Shown here: positions 33,987 through 43,206 of the stretch, in pieces
Numbering within the stretch: the stretch's first letter is position 1
Layout: each line of letters begins with the position of its first letter
From: JAYEHK01 sp034659475
GTDB taxonomy: Bacteria > Bacillota > Syntrophomonadia > Syntrophomonadales > Syntrophomonadaceae
Length of the DNA stretch: 57,515 nucleotides
Assembly (NCBI GenBank): GCA_034659475.1
Contig: JAYEHK010000031.1
Coordinates: 1-57,515 of the forward strand
Direction of reading: 5' to 3'
Notes under the pieces: model-generated
The model's input: the letters and a program-made list of their open reading frames with translations, nothing else
Databases searched by the model: none
Told to the model about the DNA's origin: nothing
Translations under genes and position numbers: made by a program

Positions 33987-35648
33987 TTATTTTTTGTAAA
34001 TCGCTCCTGTACTGGCTGACTGTACCATCTCAGCGTATCGTTTCATATATCCTGTTGTAATTTTCGGTTCGGGCGCTGCCCATTTTTTTCTTCTCTGTTG
34101 GAGAACCGTCTCGTCCACAAGGACCTCCAGCACTTTGGCTGGAATATCTATTCGTATTAGATCCCCTTCCTCGACAAGACCAATGGTACCCCCAGCAGCT
34201 GCTTCCGGAGATACGTGTCCAATGGAAGCACCTCTGGTAGCCCCTGAAAATCGTCCATCTGTAATAAGCGCAACTTCTTTGTCCAGCCCCATACCTGCAA
34301 CTGCCGAGGTAGGTGTTAGCATTTCCCTCATCCCGGGTCCTCCGCGTGGACCTTCATAACGGATCACAATAACATCTCCGGATTTAATCTTGCCTGCCAG
34401 AATTGCATCTACGGATTCTTCCTCAGAATCAAATACACGAGCGGGTCCTTCATGCTGCATCATCTCCGGTGCTACCGCTCCCTGTTTGACAACGCCACCT
34501 TCAGTCGCAAGGTTGCCAAAAAGAACGGCTAATCCACCTGTTTGGCTGTACGGATCATCCACTGGACGAATCACGTTGTAATCAAGCACCGGTGTGTTCT
34601 TAGCATTCTCTCCAACCGTTTTTCCAGTTACAGTAAGGCAGTCCTTCTGAATCAATCCCTTTTTATCTAATTCATTACACATTGCCTGAATACCACCCGC
34701 CTGGTAAAGGTCTTCCATATGATGATCCCCTGCGGGACTAAGTTTGCAAAGATGCGGTGTACTTACGCTCAGTTCATTAAATAGGTTAAGATCAATCTCA
34801 ACCCCTGCCTCTGCTGCAACCGCTAACAGATGTAAAACCGAATTTGTTGAACAACCGATGGCCATATCAAGACAGATCGCATTTCGGAAAGCCGCCGGAG
34901 TTAATATATCAGAAGGGCGAATCTCCTTTTCAAGCAGTTCCATAACCTTCATCCCCGCCTGTTTGGCCAATCGAATACGTTCTGAATATACAGCAGGGAT
35001 TGTACCATTTCCTGGTAATCCCATCCCCAGCACTTCAGTCACACAATTCATAGAATTGGCCGTAAACATGCCTGAACAGGATCCACACGTTGGACAGGCA
35101 TTTTCCTCAAGGCTGAACAGATCTTCCACAGAAAGCTTTCCGGCTGACACTGCTCCAACGCCCTCAAACACCTGCGAAAGGCTAACTTTTTTCCCCTTTA
35201 CCGTACCGGCCATCATCGGCCCACCACTTATAAATATGGAAGGTACATTCACTCTGCACGCCCCCATGAGCATTCCCGGAACGATCTTATCGCAGTTCGG
35301 TATAAATACCAGGGCGTCAAAGGCATGTGCTGTAGCCATTATCTCAACAGAATCAGCAATCAATTCCCGGCTTCCCAGTGAATACTTCATCCCCTTATGG
35401 TTCATGGCAATCCCATCACAAACTCCGATGGTATGGAATTCGAATGGTGTTCCACCCGCCATTCGAACGCCCGCTTTGACCGCTTCCGCAATTTTATCAA
35501 GATTGATATGTCCGGGAACAATATCATTTTTGGAATTGACGATCCCAATCAACGGTCTGTTTATTTCTTCCTCTGTCAACCCTAATGCTTTAAACAAAGA
35601 ACGATGAGGAGCTTTTTCTAAACCTTTTTTCGCCAGATCACTTTTCAT
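33987..35648 (-). CDS. ilvD: Dihydroxy-acid dehydratase
   Basis: Iron-sulfur dehydratase, the third common step of the branched-chain pathway. Cluster and active-site cysteines appear in FIPNCDKIVPGMLMGA and ENACPTCGSCSGMFTANSMNC, and CDGIAMNHKGMKYSL near residue 85 is the usual metal region. The end has GRFSGATRGASIGHVSPEAAAGG. ATG 35648 has GAGGTGG at a proper distance, giving 553 residues; the first frame codon at 35663 adds five residues with no ribosome site. It lies 30 bp after ilvE. Confidence 0.95.
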   Translation of the reverse strand: MKSDLAKKGLEKAPHRSLFKALGLTEEEINRPLIGIVNSKNDIVPGHINLDKIAEAVKAGVRMAGGTPFEFHTIGVCDGIAMNHKGMKYSLGSRELIADSVEIMATAHAFDALVFIPNCDKIVPGMLMGACRVNVPSIFISGGPMMAGTVKGKKVSLSQVFEGVGAVSAGKLSVEDLFSLEENACPTCGSCSGMFTANSMNCVTEVLGMGLPGNGTIPAVYSERIRLAKQAGMKVMELLEKEIRPSDILTPAAFRNAICLDMAIGCSTNSVLHLLAVAAEAGVEIDLNLFNELSVSTPHLCKLSPAGDHHMEDLYQAGGIQAMCNELDKKGLIQKDCLTVTGKTVGENAKNTPVLDYNVIRPVDDPYSQTGGLAVLFGNLATEGGVVKQGAVAPEMMQHEGPARVFDSEEESVDAILAGKIKSGDVIVIRYEGPRGGPGMREMLTPTSAVAGMGLDKEVALITDGRFSGATRGASIGHVSPEAAAGGTIGLVEEGDLIRIDIPAKVLEVLVDETVLQQRRKKWAAPEPKITTGYMKRYAEMVQSASTGAIYKK

Positions 35649-35678
35649 ATTGTTCCACCTCATTTAACTTTTTTTAAT

Positions 35679-36557
35679 CTATTTAAAGATCACTGATTCC
35701 TGCTCTTTTACTAATTCCCTGAAACGAGTCAACAACTCCTTAAATACAGGTCCAGCTTTTCCGTCTCCAATGACACGGGTATCTATTTTAGTTACTGGAA
35801 TTAACTCGGCTGCTGTTCCGGTTAAGAATACCTCATCCGCAACAAAGAGATCATACCGTGTAAAAGTGGTTTCTTCTAACTGATATCCAAAGTCTCTTGC
35901 CAGTTTAATAACCTCGTTGCGAGTCACCCCTTCAAGTAAGCCAACATGCGTAGCGGGTGTCTTTATCACACCATTTTTAACCAGAAAAATGTTATCCCCT
36001 GTACACTCTGCCACATAACCCTCCTGATTTAACAAAATGGCCTCAGACACACCTGCAATGCTCGCCTCTATCTTGGCCATGATATTGTTCAGGTAATTCA
36101 GAGACTTAATCCTTGGATTAACACCTTCAGGCCCATTTCGGCGTGTAGGAACAGTAATGACTTCCAGTCCATTCACATACATCTCTTCCGGATACAGCGT
36201 AATATTAGATGCAATGCAAACGACTGTGGGAACTGGACATTTGTTAGGATCCAGCCCAAGATCTCCTTTTCCTCTTGAGGCAACGACACGTATGTAAGCA
36301 TCCCGAAGATCATTTTTACGGCAGGTCTCAAGGATAATTTCTCCCATTTCCTGTTTACTCATGGGGATTTCCATATTTATCGCTTTGGCAGAATCATATA
36401 GTCGGTTTACGTGATCTTCCAGTCTAAAGACTGAATTATGATATGCTCGAATGCCTTCGAAAACACCATCTCCATAAAGATACCCGTGATCAAATACCGA
36501 AACCTTAGCTTCGTCCTCAGCTACAAATTGACCATTCAAATAAATTTTCAGTCCCAT
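35679..36557 (-). CDS. ilvE: Branched-chain amino acid aminotransferase
   Basis: PLP-dependent class IV transaminase for the last step to valine, leucine and isoleucine. It starts KIYLNGQFVAEDEAKVSVFDHGYLYGDGVFEG, typical of the family, with RSLNYLNNIMAKIEA-like sequence (KSLNYLNNIMAKIEA) around the PLP lysine at about residue 155 and ECTGDNIFLVKNG next. GTAAELIPVTKID lies near the C-terminus. ATG 36557 has AAGGAGTGA upstream, giving 292 residues. It is the first gene behind the T-box leader, so its expression responds directly to uncharged tRNA. Confidence 0.93.
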   Translation of the reverse strand: MGLKIYLNGQFVAEDEAKVSVFDHGYLYGDGVFEGIRAYHNSVFRLEDHVNRLYDSAKAINMEIPMSKQEMGEIILETCRKNDLRDAYIRVVASRGKGDLGLDPNKCPVPTVVCIASNITLYPEEMYVNGLEVITVPTRRNGPEGVNPRIKSLNYLNNIMAKIEASIAGVSEAILLNQEGYVAECTGDNIFLVKNGVIKTPATHVGLLEGVTRNEVIKLARDFGYQLEETTFTRYDLFVADEVFLTGTAAELIPVTKIDTRVIGDGKAGPVFKELLTRFRELVKEQESVIFK

Positions 36558-36674
36558 CCATATCACTCCTTATTCCATAAAATATATCTTCGCGCTGCGA
36601 AAACCGTGGCGAGGATATCGATACAATAAAGACCAACCCTCTGGGTCCCAGACAGCGTTACCTTAAAAATGGAT

Positions 36675-36960
36675 ACAAAAAACCCCTCATCCCATCAGGG
36701 ACGAGAGGTATTTCCCGCGGTACCACCCTGTTTGTCATCCACAAAAACAATGTATGACCACTTTCAGCACCATACGAATAGTGCTAACTTCTTAACGGAC
36801 TTATTCGTCCGGCACCACCTACTAAGCCTTACGCCTTTCAGATAGCAGCTCCAAAATGATCTCCATATAAAACCTGATGTCGGTTCACAGCTCCCCCGAC
36901 TCTCTGAGATCCAGGACTTTCATATGTTCGTTTCCTTCATAGCCTGTTTTTATTGATTTC
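36675..36960 (-). promoter_or_regulatory. T-box leader (probably tRNA-Ile sensing) of the ilvE operon
   Basis: The T-box sequence AGGGTGGTACCGCGGG lies at about 36714-36731 on the minus strand. It is followed by a terminator stem (CCTCTCGTCCC with GGGATGAGGGG, 36683-36708) and a run of T. Upstream lie a structured stem I region and stem III-like pairing (GCCGGACGAATAAGTCCG). An ATC codon at 36858-36860, in the sequence GGAGATCATTTTGG at the 3' side of stem I, is the likely specifier, which would mean isoleucine. When tRNA-Ile is uncharged, the antiterminator forms with the T-box and ilvE-ilvD are read. Leader identity is certain; the specifier is inferred. Confidence 0.93.
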
Positions 36961-36965
36961 TATAC

Positions 36966-36994
36966 AGTATATTGAAACAGAAACGTGCTGTCAA
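36966..36994 (-). promoter_or_regulatory. Sigma-A promoter of the T-box/ilvE operon
   Basis: TTGACA and TATACT are separated by exactly 17 bases on the minus strand. The transcript would start near 36959, giving a leader of about 400 bases before ilvE, the right size for a T-box RNA. Confidence 0.85.
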
Positions 36995-37025
36995 CAATAA
37001 AACCTTTGCAAATGCATTATTTTTT

Positions 37026-39020
37026 TTAGTTTCCTGTTTCCAACCGACGAATATAGTCTTTTAGGCCAATCTGTTTTCCCTGTCCTCTGCTATAACCAGT
37101 CTTCTCTTTGTGACGAATTCTTTTATACATTTCCCACAATAACCGGGTTCCCTCTTCTGTCTGGCAGGCTTCCGAAGGGCTCATCCCCTGCAATGAGGGC
37201 AAATAGGAATGGGCCCACTTATTAAGATACAATTCTTTTAGATTAGACTCCAAGTCAGGATATTGTTTTTTTACATCATAAGTAAGAATTTCGAAAATGC
37301 CCTCTTCACGTATTTCCAGGCCATCAAATTCCAGCGCCTCATACATATCTTCTTCAAAGCTTCTTCTAATTTCAGCAATGTCCTGTTCTCCAAAAGCGGA
37401 GGCCGTAATCCAATTCGGGGCAAGAATATATTCTGCCATAAACCGCTTGCTCTCGTTGTCTGTTTCAATTTGATAATAGACCTGAAACCCACCGGGCAGT
37501 TGAATATTCAAATGCGCCTGTCGGTCCAATTTAGCCAGAACCCTCTCGCGATCCTTCACAACATAACGAGCCGTAATACAACGCATCCCGTCTTCAAAGA
37601 CAAGCTCTTCGTCCTCTTCCAGAAGAATATCATCAAAATGCACATATTGACCACTAATATAATTTAACGCTGCCGTCAGGCTCACCTGATATTCTCCCGT
37701 TGGACAAAGAAAGCTCTCCCCATCATTAAAAAGACTGTGTAGTTGTTGAATGGCATCCAGATCTTTAGAAATGATGACGAACTCATCTCCATTGATGACC
37801 ATATCTGCAATGACCCCTGTCATAAACGAGAACCCATGTGTGAAATCATCATCCATACAGGTTATGCGCATATGCAAACCATAAGGAAGTTCTTCCACTT
37901 CACGAATATCATCCACACTGTCAAGCGCCTCAAAGAGTCCATCCATATCTTCAATGTCATAGATTCGGCAAGTCACCTGCATATGGAATGGATTCCACGC
38001 AGAATCTTCTTCCAGCATCCGCGTATCAGTCATATCCATACTGGCAATCACCCATTCATTTCCTTCTTCTTTTGTCATACCGAGCACAAAATCATCACGC
38101 CAAACCCTTCGTCCATTCAGGCGAATGGAATAAGCATGAACCTCAGCTTCTTCCTGCGATCCTTTGACATCTTCAACTTTAGCCTCCAGCAAAGGATGTC
38201 CATGCTTTAACATCTTGTTCAACTGATAAAGCAAAATATTTTCCAAAGACTGATTGCTTGAAAAAACAGAAAAGATATAATTTAGATCCTGATATTTAGC
38301 CGCATAAAAGAAGCTATTTACCAACTGCCGTGGTGTCAGTCGGTTAGACAGATTTCGCCACAGCGTTTTAACTTCTTCAGGTGGTTTTCTGTATTCTTCA
38401 TTCATATACTTTTTGTACAAGAATTTACCCAACGCAGGCCTATTCATACAACGTATGTTCAGATAATAGGCATCCTGCAGGACAAAACAGGTTTCTTCAT
38501 AGGTTAATTCCACCATATCCATCAGGTTTTCACGGTCCAGTTCAAACTGATCGGCAGGCATATTGTCGACGACGATCATACTGTGTAGTCCATCAGATCG
38601 AAAACTGAGAAAAAAGGATTCTATCTGTAAACCCTGGTCACCTGTTTCCCAAGCAACATCAACGCTCATTCTCCCTGTATGGCGAGTGCAACTCGCATAG
38701 GCTTTATAGAATTGTCCATTGAAAAAATCAGGACATTCTACATTCATACCAGCCAGACGATATTTCGTTAGAGCGCGCTTGGCAACTTCGTCTATCTCTC
38801 GGCCATATTCTTCTTTGAGCAGATGAAAGAATATCACCATTTCAGGCCAGTAAAAAGAGGAAAGTCCCTCAATCACCATTTGCCTGACGTCATAAGGAAT
38901 CTCCTCCATAATATCAAGTATCTGCAGATACCCTTCAGTGCTATGTACTAATCTCTTAATGTCCTCCGCCAGCGTCTTTAACATAGGCCTGGGGAACATG
39001 GTTTTATGTCTATTTTTCAT
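37026..39020 (-). CDS. Large hypothetical protein (664 residues)
   Basis: A long, acidic, soluble protein with no signal or membrane helix. I do not recognise its main domains. What can be seen: an N-terminal helical part (MLKTLAEDIKRLVHSTEGYL), a mixed middle with paired strands rich in Asp/Glu such as VHFDDILLEEDEELVFEDGMRC, and two stretches resembling each other in pattern near residues 265-330 and 450-510. The C-terminus has a HSYLPSLQGMSPSEACQTEEG motif, similar in pattern to the short 'P-x-LxGxTPxEA' motif seen at the end of some SEC-C and antitoxin-like proteins. It lies directly behind the T-box promoter region in the same direction, but it is a separate unit. Confidence 0.75.
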   Translation of the reverse strand: MKNRHKTMFPRPMLKTLAEDIKRLVHSTEGYLQILDIMEEIPYDVRQMVIEGLSSFYWPEMVIFFHLLKEEYGREIDEVAKRALTKYRLAGMNVECPDFFNGQFYKAYASCTRHTGRMSVDVAWETGDQGLQIESFFLSFRSDGLHSMIVVDNMPADQFELDRENLMDMVELTYEETCFVLQDAYYLNIRCMNRPALGKFLYKKYMNEEYRKPPEEVKTLWRNLSNRLTPRQLVNSFFYAAKYQDLNYIFSVFSSNQSLENILLYQLNKMLKHGHPLLEAKVEDVKGSQEEAEVHAYSIRLNGRRVWRDDFVLGMTKEEGNEWVIASMDMTDTRMLEEDSAWNPFHMQVTCRIYDIEDMDGLFEALDSVDDIREVEELPYGLHMRITCMDDDFTHGFSFMTGVIADMVINGDEFVIISKDLDAIQQLHSLFNDGESFLCPTGEYQVSLTAALNYISGQYVHFDDILLEEDEELVFEDGMRCITARYVVKDRERVLAKLDRQAHLNIQLPGGFQVYYQIETDNESKRFMAEYILAPNWITASAFGEQDIAEIRRSFEEDMYEALEFDGLEIREEGIFEILTYDVKKQYPDLESNLKELYLNKWAHSYLPSLQGMSPSEACQTEEGTRLLWEMYKRIRHKEKTGYSRGQGKQIGLKDYIRRLETGN

Positions 39021-39186
39021 TCACTTCTCCTGTAATTTTTTGAAGATTCACTGTTACTAGTAATGTACCATTTAGTTAGGTAGATAGCAAATACCTCTGC
39101 ACATATATTTGCCACACAACTTATCCATTTTTAGCCTTTTAGTAAGAAAAAGGTCCTCTTCTGTGTAAATCATCAAAAAAATACAT

Positions 39187-39214
39187 TTTTCAAGCAGGAA
39201 GGCCGTTTTATAAT
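39187..39214 (+). promoter_or_regulatory. Candidate sigma-A promoter of the HD-GYP gene
   Basis: TTTTCA and a perfect TATAAT lie 16 bases apart, 47 bp upstream of the GTG start at 39261. Confidence 0.5.
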
Positions 39215-39260
39215 GGAGAATAAGTCGAATGGTGAAAATATTACTTTTTAGGGTGGTTAC

Positions 39261-40352
39261 GTGAGAAAAATCAGGATAGAGGAATTACTATCTGGGATGC
39301 AAGTGGCCCGCAGTATCTACAGCGGTAACGGACGTGTACTATTAAACGCCGGGGTCGAATTGACCGATACAATCATTTTACGATTAATAACCATAGGCAT
39401 TCCGTCTGTTTACATAATGGATCCTATATCTGACACCTATGATGAACCAAAGCAGGTGGTATCGGAAGAAGTCCGTTTGGAAACAATTAAGACAGTAAAA
39501 GAAACCTTTAATTCGTTAGAACAGGAGCGAAAAATTAATACACATCTGGTAAATCATGTAGTCAGTAATCTGATTGATGAAATCCTGTCAAATCAGCAAG
39601 TTCTTATGGGTTTAACAGATATTCGATCTTATGATGATTATACCTTCGGGCACTCCGTAAACGTATGTATTTTATCACTCATGACCGCCTTGAGTTTGCA
39701 ATACCACGATTTAAAGCTTAAAGAATTGGGCATAGGAGCCCTGTTACATGACATTGGGAAAATTGCGATAAGCACCGACATTCTAAATAAAGCAGATGAT
39801 TTAAGTCAGGAAGAATACGAAGAGATAAAAAAACATGCAGCGTATGGCTATGATATTCTACGAAAATACGAAGACATCCCTCTTCTTTCTGCCCATATCG
39901 CACTGCAACACCATGAACGTTTTGACGGGAAAGGATATCCTCGAAATCTAGAAGGGGATAACATCCATGAGTATGCCAAGATCGTAGCCGTTGCTGACGT
40001 GTATGATGCCCTTTTGGCTGATCGCCCCTATCGTTCGTGTTATACAGTTAATCAAGCCATTACAATACTAAAACGGATGTCCGGTATTCATCTGGATGAA
40101 CGTTGCACTACCGCCTTAATATCAAATATAGCGATATATCCAATCGGGACAATTGTCGAGTTGAACACTGGTACAATAGGCATTGTTTCTGACGTAAACA
40201 GAGATTTCCCAACCAGACCGAACGTAAGAATCATATACGACAAAACAACCCGTAAACTCTGTCATTCGCACGAAGTAAATCTGGCTAATATGTCCACTGT
40301 AATGATTACCCGTTCCTTAACTGAAATGGATATTACCAGTATTCTGAAATAG
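39261..40352 (+). CDS. HD-GYP domain cyclic-di-GMP phosphodiesterase
   Basis: Hydrolyses c-di-GMP. The N-terminal ~70 residues resemble the DUF3391-like lead domain of such proteins (IRIEELLSGMQVARSIYSGNGRVLLNAGVELTD). The HD-GYP domain runs from about residue 125 to 300, with metal and catalytic residues His131, His163-Asp164 (LLHDIGK), His192, His217-His218 and the GYP motif at residues 225-227 in ERFDGKGYP. The C-terminal tail is a small beta-rich part. It starts with GTG and has GGGTGG upstream. An intact enzyme, in contrast to the broken HD-GYP gene at 45.6-47.4 kb. Confidence 0.93.
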   Translation: MRKIRIEELLSGMQVARSIYSGNGRVLLNAGVELTDTIILRLITIGIPSVYIMDPISDTYDEPKQVVSEEVRLETIKTVKETFNSLEQERKINTHLVNHVVSNLIDEILSNQQVLMGLTDIRSYDDYTFGHSVNVCILSLMTALSLQYHDLKLKELGIGALLHDIGKIAISTDILNKADDLSQEEYEEIKKHAAYGYDILRKYEDIPLLSAHIALQHHERFDGKGYPRNLEGDNIHEYAKIVAVADVYDALLADRPYRSCYTVNQAITILKRMSGIHLDERCTTALISNIAIYPIGTIVELNTGTIGIVSDVNRDFPTRPNVRIIYDKTTRKLCHSHEVNLANMSTVMITRSLTEMDITSILK

Positions 40353-40394
40353 TTTAAACATAATTCCACTACCAAAATTAATAATGCGTGAGAA

Positions 40395-40738
40395 GTAAGA
40401 CCGCCCCTTTAACAGATAAATTATATCCGTGTAAATCCGCATCATATTTAAAGTGACCGCTAGGGAACATAAGCGTCATATTTAAGCGACCGTAGAGAGC
40501 ATCCATTGAACTCTTGAGTGTGGTACCCGTTAGGGTGTGTCTATTAAAAAAATCTGCGTAAATCATAAAAATCATAATGATCTGCGTCTATTCTAAATCT
40601 ATTTTCGTACTAACCCACTTCAACTGTCCAACTAACCAACTAACCAACTGTCCAACTAACCAACTGTCCAACTGTCCAACTAACCAACTTTCCAGCTAAT
40701 ATTTCCGCTTATATTCAACCTATTTTCTAACTAATCAT
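40395..40738. repeat. Modular intergenic repeat, copy R6 (nine satellite units)
   Basis: Fills most of the 529-bp gap between the HD-GYP gene and the small ORF at 40882. It begins with ATCCGTGTAAATCCGC, then GTGACCGCTAGGGAAC and ACCCGTTAGGGTG segments that recur in inverse form in copy R7, then CTGCGTAAATC/CTGCGTCTATTC repeats. Next come the boundary CTATTTTCGTACTAACCCAC and nine 8-bp units of the CTAACCAA/CTGTCCAA type (40624 to about 40695). It ends CCGCTTATATTCAACC and the boundary CTATTTTCTAACTAATCA. No G-rich palindrome in this copy. Confidence 0.8.
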
Positions 40739-40881
40739 TTGTTTAATTTATAGAAAAAATGAATTTAAACAAATAATGCTCACCTTAACTATTCCTCCTT
40801 TTTTCACTAAAAATGCTAGTCAAAACCTGCTATATTTTTGTCCCTATCAACACAAGCTAGTCTCAGAAGGAGGGATTTTAA

Positions 40882-41043
40882 TTGACAAGATATCGAACAA
40901 CTGATGGGAAAGAAGACCTGAAGCAAAAGATTAACGTTTTTGGCGCCATGGCCATACCGATTGCATTTATTAACGGTTTATACTTCGGTGGATATGCATT
41001 ACGAAAAGCTAGACAGTATTGGGAAGGCGGCCCCATGGATTAG
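40882..41043 (+). CDS. Small 53-residue hypothetical protein with one hydrophobic segment
   Basis: Starts with TTG at 40882, with GGAGG eight bases upstream. The product has a polar first 20 residues (RYRTTDGKEDLKQK), a hydrophobic glycine-containing helix (FGAMAIPIAFINGLYFGGYA), and a basic tail RKARQYWEGG. A clear terminator follows. Size and layout fit a small membrane-associated protein, possibly a regulatory peptide, but I do not recognise it. It is flanked on both sides by modular repeats. Confidence 0.6.
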   Translation: MTRYRTTDGKEDLKQKINVFGAMAIPIAFINGLYFGGYALRKARQYWEGGPMD

Positions 41044-41066
41044 TCGCCCCCTCCTTTACTTATAGC

Positions 41067-41098
41067 GACCTGCTTGCATGAGCAGGTCATTTTTATTT
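41067..41098 (+). terminator. Rho-independent terminator of the 53-residue ORF
   Basis: GACCTGCT and AGCAGGTC pair over 8 bp around TGCATG, followed by ATTTTTATTT. It lies 23 bp past the stop. Confidence 0.85.
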
Positions 41099-41107
41099 AT
41101 AAAAAGA

Positions 41108-41396
<289 letters not shown>

Positions 41397-41398
<2 letters not shown>

Positions 41399-41600
41399 AT
41401 TTGTCGTCACCAAACCCCCGATTGTTTGTGGTTGGGTTGCTAATTACCCCCAACATCACCAGAATCCCCAAAATTGCATTGATAATTTCATTATATTGTT
41501 CTACATTGATGCCCAATTTCAACGCGTTTAACAACAGCAATACAGCAGATGCAACAGCAACCCAGAAGCCGTAATTTGTTAACCTGCTTTTCCAATCCAT
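41397..41600 (-). CDS. Orphan phage-holin-like small membrane protein
   Basis: 67 residues starting MDWKSRLTNYGFWVAVASAV, followed by two hydrophobic segments (residues ~12-28 and ~38-54) and a polar end with GVISNPTTNNRG. This is the pattern of the small phage holin family seen in Gram-positive phages (the INWKxRxKNxxFW start and xxxDPTT end). No phage gene, lysin or integrase lies nearby, so it is a stray or domesticated gene. AGGGG upstream of the start supports translation. The stop codon abuts repeat R7. Confidence 0.7.
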
Positions 41601-41694
41601 CGTTTCTCCCCTTCCTATTCTTTGCCGACATACTACTTTAGTGTATTCAAAGGAGACAAACGTTTTACATGGAAAATTAAGGATTACTCGTCAC

Positions 41695-42693
41695 TCATAA
41701 CATCTGCTGAAAATCATCTAATTCCGAATGAGATCCAATCACAATAATCGTATCACCAGAAAGAAGCGTTTCGTTCTCTTCCGGATTTATCTTCATATCA
41801 CGCTTCCGAATGATGGCTACAAGGAGCAAACCATTTTTGTTTCGGTCAAAAACATCCCCGACCCTTCGTCCCGCTAACAAAGACTCTTCATTAATGGTGA
41901 GCTCTTCACTCTGTAACTGAAGTTTGCGAGAGATTGTAAAACCATTGTCGAAATCAATCAGCGATGGCTTTAGCATAGCCATCGCCATCTGATAACCACT
42001 CGTTTTCGCAGGACAAATGATTTGATCCGCACCGGCTCGCTGCAATTTACTTACAGTCTCTGGTTGTTCTGCTCGGGCCACAATCCTTAAATCCGGGTTC
42101 TTGGCCCTCGCCGTCAACGTTATAAACACATTATACGCATCCTCTGACAAAGCACATACAATTCCTCTGGCCTTTTCGATGCCAACGCTCTCAAGGACCT
42201 CGTCCTGTGTCGCATCTCCGTGGATGGCAAAATAGCCTTCCTCTTCAAGCTGATTAATCACTTCCTCATCCTGGTCAACGACAACAAAAGGAATCCGCTC
42301 TGATTCCAGCACTTTCATAGTGTTCAGCCCTACACGCCCAGCACCACAGACAATAATATGCTGATTCATCTTTCGTATTGCTTTCATTCTTTTATCCCTT
42401 CCAATCACTCTGGAAATCTGACTCTCCACCAGCACATTAGTAATTGCTCCAAAACAATAGGCAACCACGCCCACACCCAAGACCAGCATTACCAGCAAAA
42501 ACAGCCTGCCCTGCATAGTAACCGGAAGTATATCCCCATAACCAGTCGTGGTTAAACTGACAATAATCAGCCACAGCGCTGTAATAAAATCCCATTCTTC
42601 AATGGCCGCTAAACCCAGGGTGCCAAAAATTGTTATTGAAAAAAGCAGCAGTAAAGCAATCAACAATTTAAGTTTTGATTCAGACAAGATCAT
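41695..42693 (-). CDS. Potassium channel with RCK (TrkA-N/TrkA-C) domains
   Basis: A two-helix pore channel with cytoplasmic gating ring. The first 85 residues hold two membrane helices and the selectivity filter TTTGYGD, then the RCK-N domain (IIVCGAGRVGLNTMKVLE, VVDQDEEVINQLEEEGYFAIHGDATQDEVL) and the RCK-C domain (DTIIVIGSHSELDDFQQML). ATG 42693 is chosen, with GGGGG just before; a GTG at 42705 is in frame. The length of ~332 residues is as for MthK-like channels. A large palindrome lies between this gene and dut upstream. Confidence 0.9.
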   Translation of the reverse strand: MILSESKLKLLIALLLLFSITIFGTLGLAAIEEWDFITALWLIIVSLTTTGYGDILPVTMQGRLFLLVMLVLGVGVVAYCFGAITNVLVESQISRVIGRDKRMKAIRKMNQHIIVCGAGRVGLNTMKVLESERIPFVVVDQDEEVINQLEEEGYFAIHGDATQDEVLESVGIEKARGIVCALSEDAYNVFITLTARAKNPDLRIVARAEQPETVSKLQRAGADQIICPAKTSGYQMAMAMLKPSLIDFDNGFTISRKLQLQSEELTINEESLLAGRRVGDVFDRNKNGLLLVAIIRKRDMKINPEENETLLSGDTIIVIGSHSELDDFQQML

Positions 42694-42708
42694 TCCCCCG
42701 CACACAAA

Positions 42709-42807
42709 GGGTCAGGCCGCTAGCTTATCAACTTTTTGAACAATAACATTCGGTGACTCCTTTAATCATCGTTCAACTACAAAGTTGATAAATTAGCAGC
42801 CTGACCC
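42709..42807. repeat. 27-bp imperfect inverted repeat between dut and the potassium channel gene
   Basis: GGGTCAGGC and TTATCAACTTT blocks at 42709-42735 pair with their complements at 42781-42807 with three mismatches, and the pairing continues inwards with TTGAAC/GTTCAA. It lies ten bases past the dut stop and overlaps the likely channel promoter. The GGTCAGG/CCTGACCCC ends resemble those of the G-rich palindrome in the modular repeats. Confidence 0.7.
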
Positions 42808-42816
42808 CATCTCCAA

Positions 42817-43206
42817 TTATTTCTCTTCTACGAACTGTACTTGTACAATAGGTGCAAAGACCATCTGGGCCACCTTTTGTCCCGGAAGAATACGTACCGG
42901 CTTATCCGTTACGTTCAACAAATGTACCTTTACTTCTCCAATATGTTCACAATCAATCGTACCCGGAGCATTAGCAACAATAATACCTTTTTTTGCCATA
43001 CCCGCACGACTGCGAATCTGCGCCTCGTATCCTGAAGGCAACATCATAGCAAAACCAGTGGGCAGAGTCTTCACTTCGTTAGGATAAAGCACCAGTTCTT
43101 CTTTAATTGCAATACTGACGTCACAACCTGCAGCACCCCTGGTTTCATATTCAGGCAATTTTGCCCAAGATACCAGTTTTTTAAATGTTACTTCGATGTT
43201 TTGCAT
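42817..43206 (-). CDS. dut: dUTP diphosphatase
   Basis: Trimeric dUTPase that makes dUMP and keeps uracil out of DNA. All five motifs are visible in 129 residues: AAGCDVSIA, RSRAGMAKKG, NAPGTIDCEHIGEV, KVAQMVFAPI; the fifth, C-terminal glycine-rich arm is short or missing, since the protein ends VQVQFVEEK. That is the usual form for some clostridial enzymes but worth checking. ATG 43206 has GGGAGG at a good distance. The frame stays open for 50 more codons upstream, including a Gln/Lys-rich part from a CAAAAA repeat, which I do not include. Confidence 0.9.
   Translation of the reverse strand: MQNIEVTFKKLVSWAKLPEYETRGAAGCDVSIAIKEELVLYPNEVKTLPTGFAMMLPSGYEAQIRSRAGMAKKGIIVANAPGTIDCEHIGEVKVHLLNVTDKPVRILPGQKVAQMVFAPIVQVQFVEEK

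Noticed and set aside
34744..35607. Long plus-strand ORF opposite ilvD (287 codons)
   Set aside because: It is the shadow of ilvD in the opposite strand, a known effect of codon bias; no protein likeness.
37026..39020. The 664-residue protein as a toxin-antitoxin component
   Set aside because: The C-terminal motif alone is too weak, and no partner gene is present.
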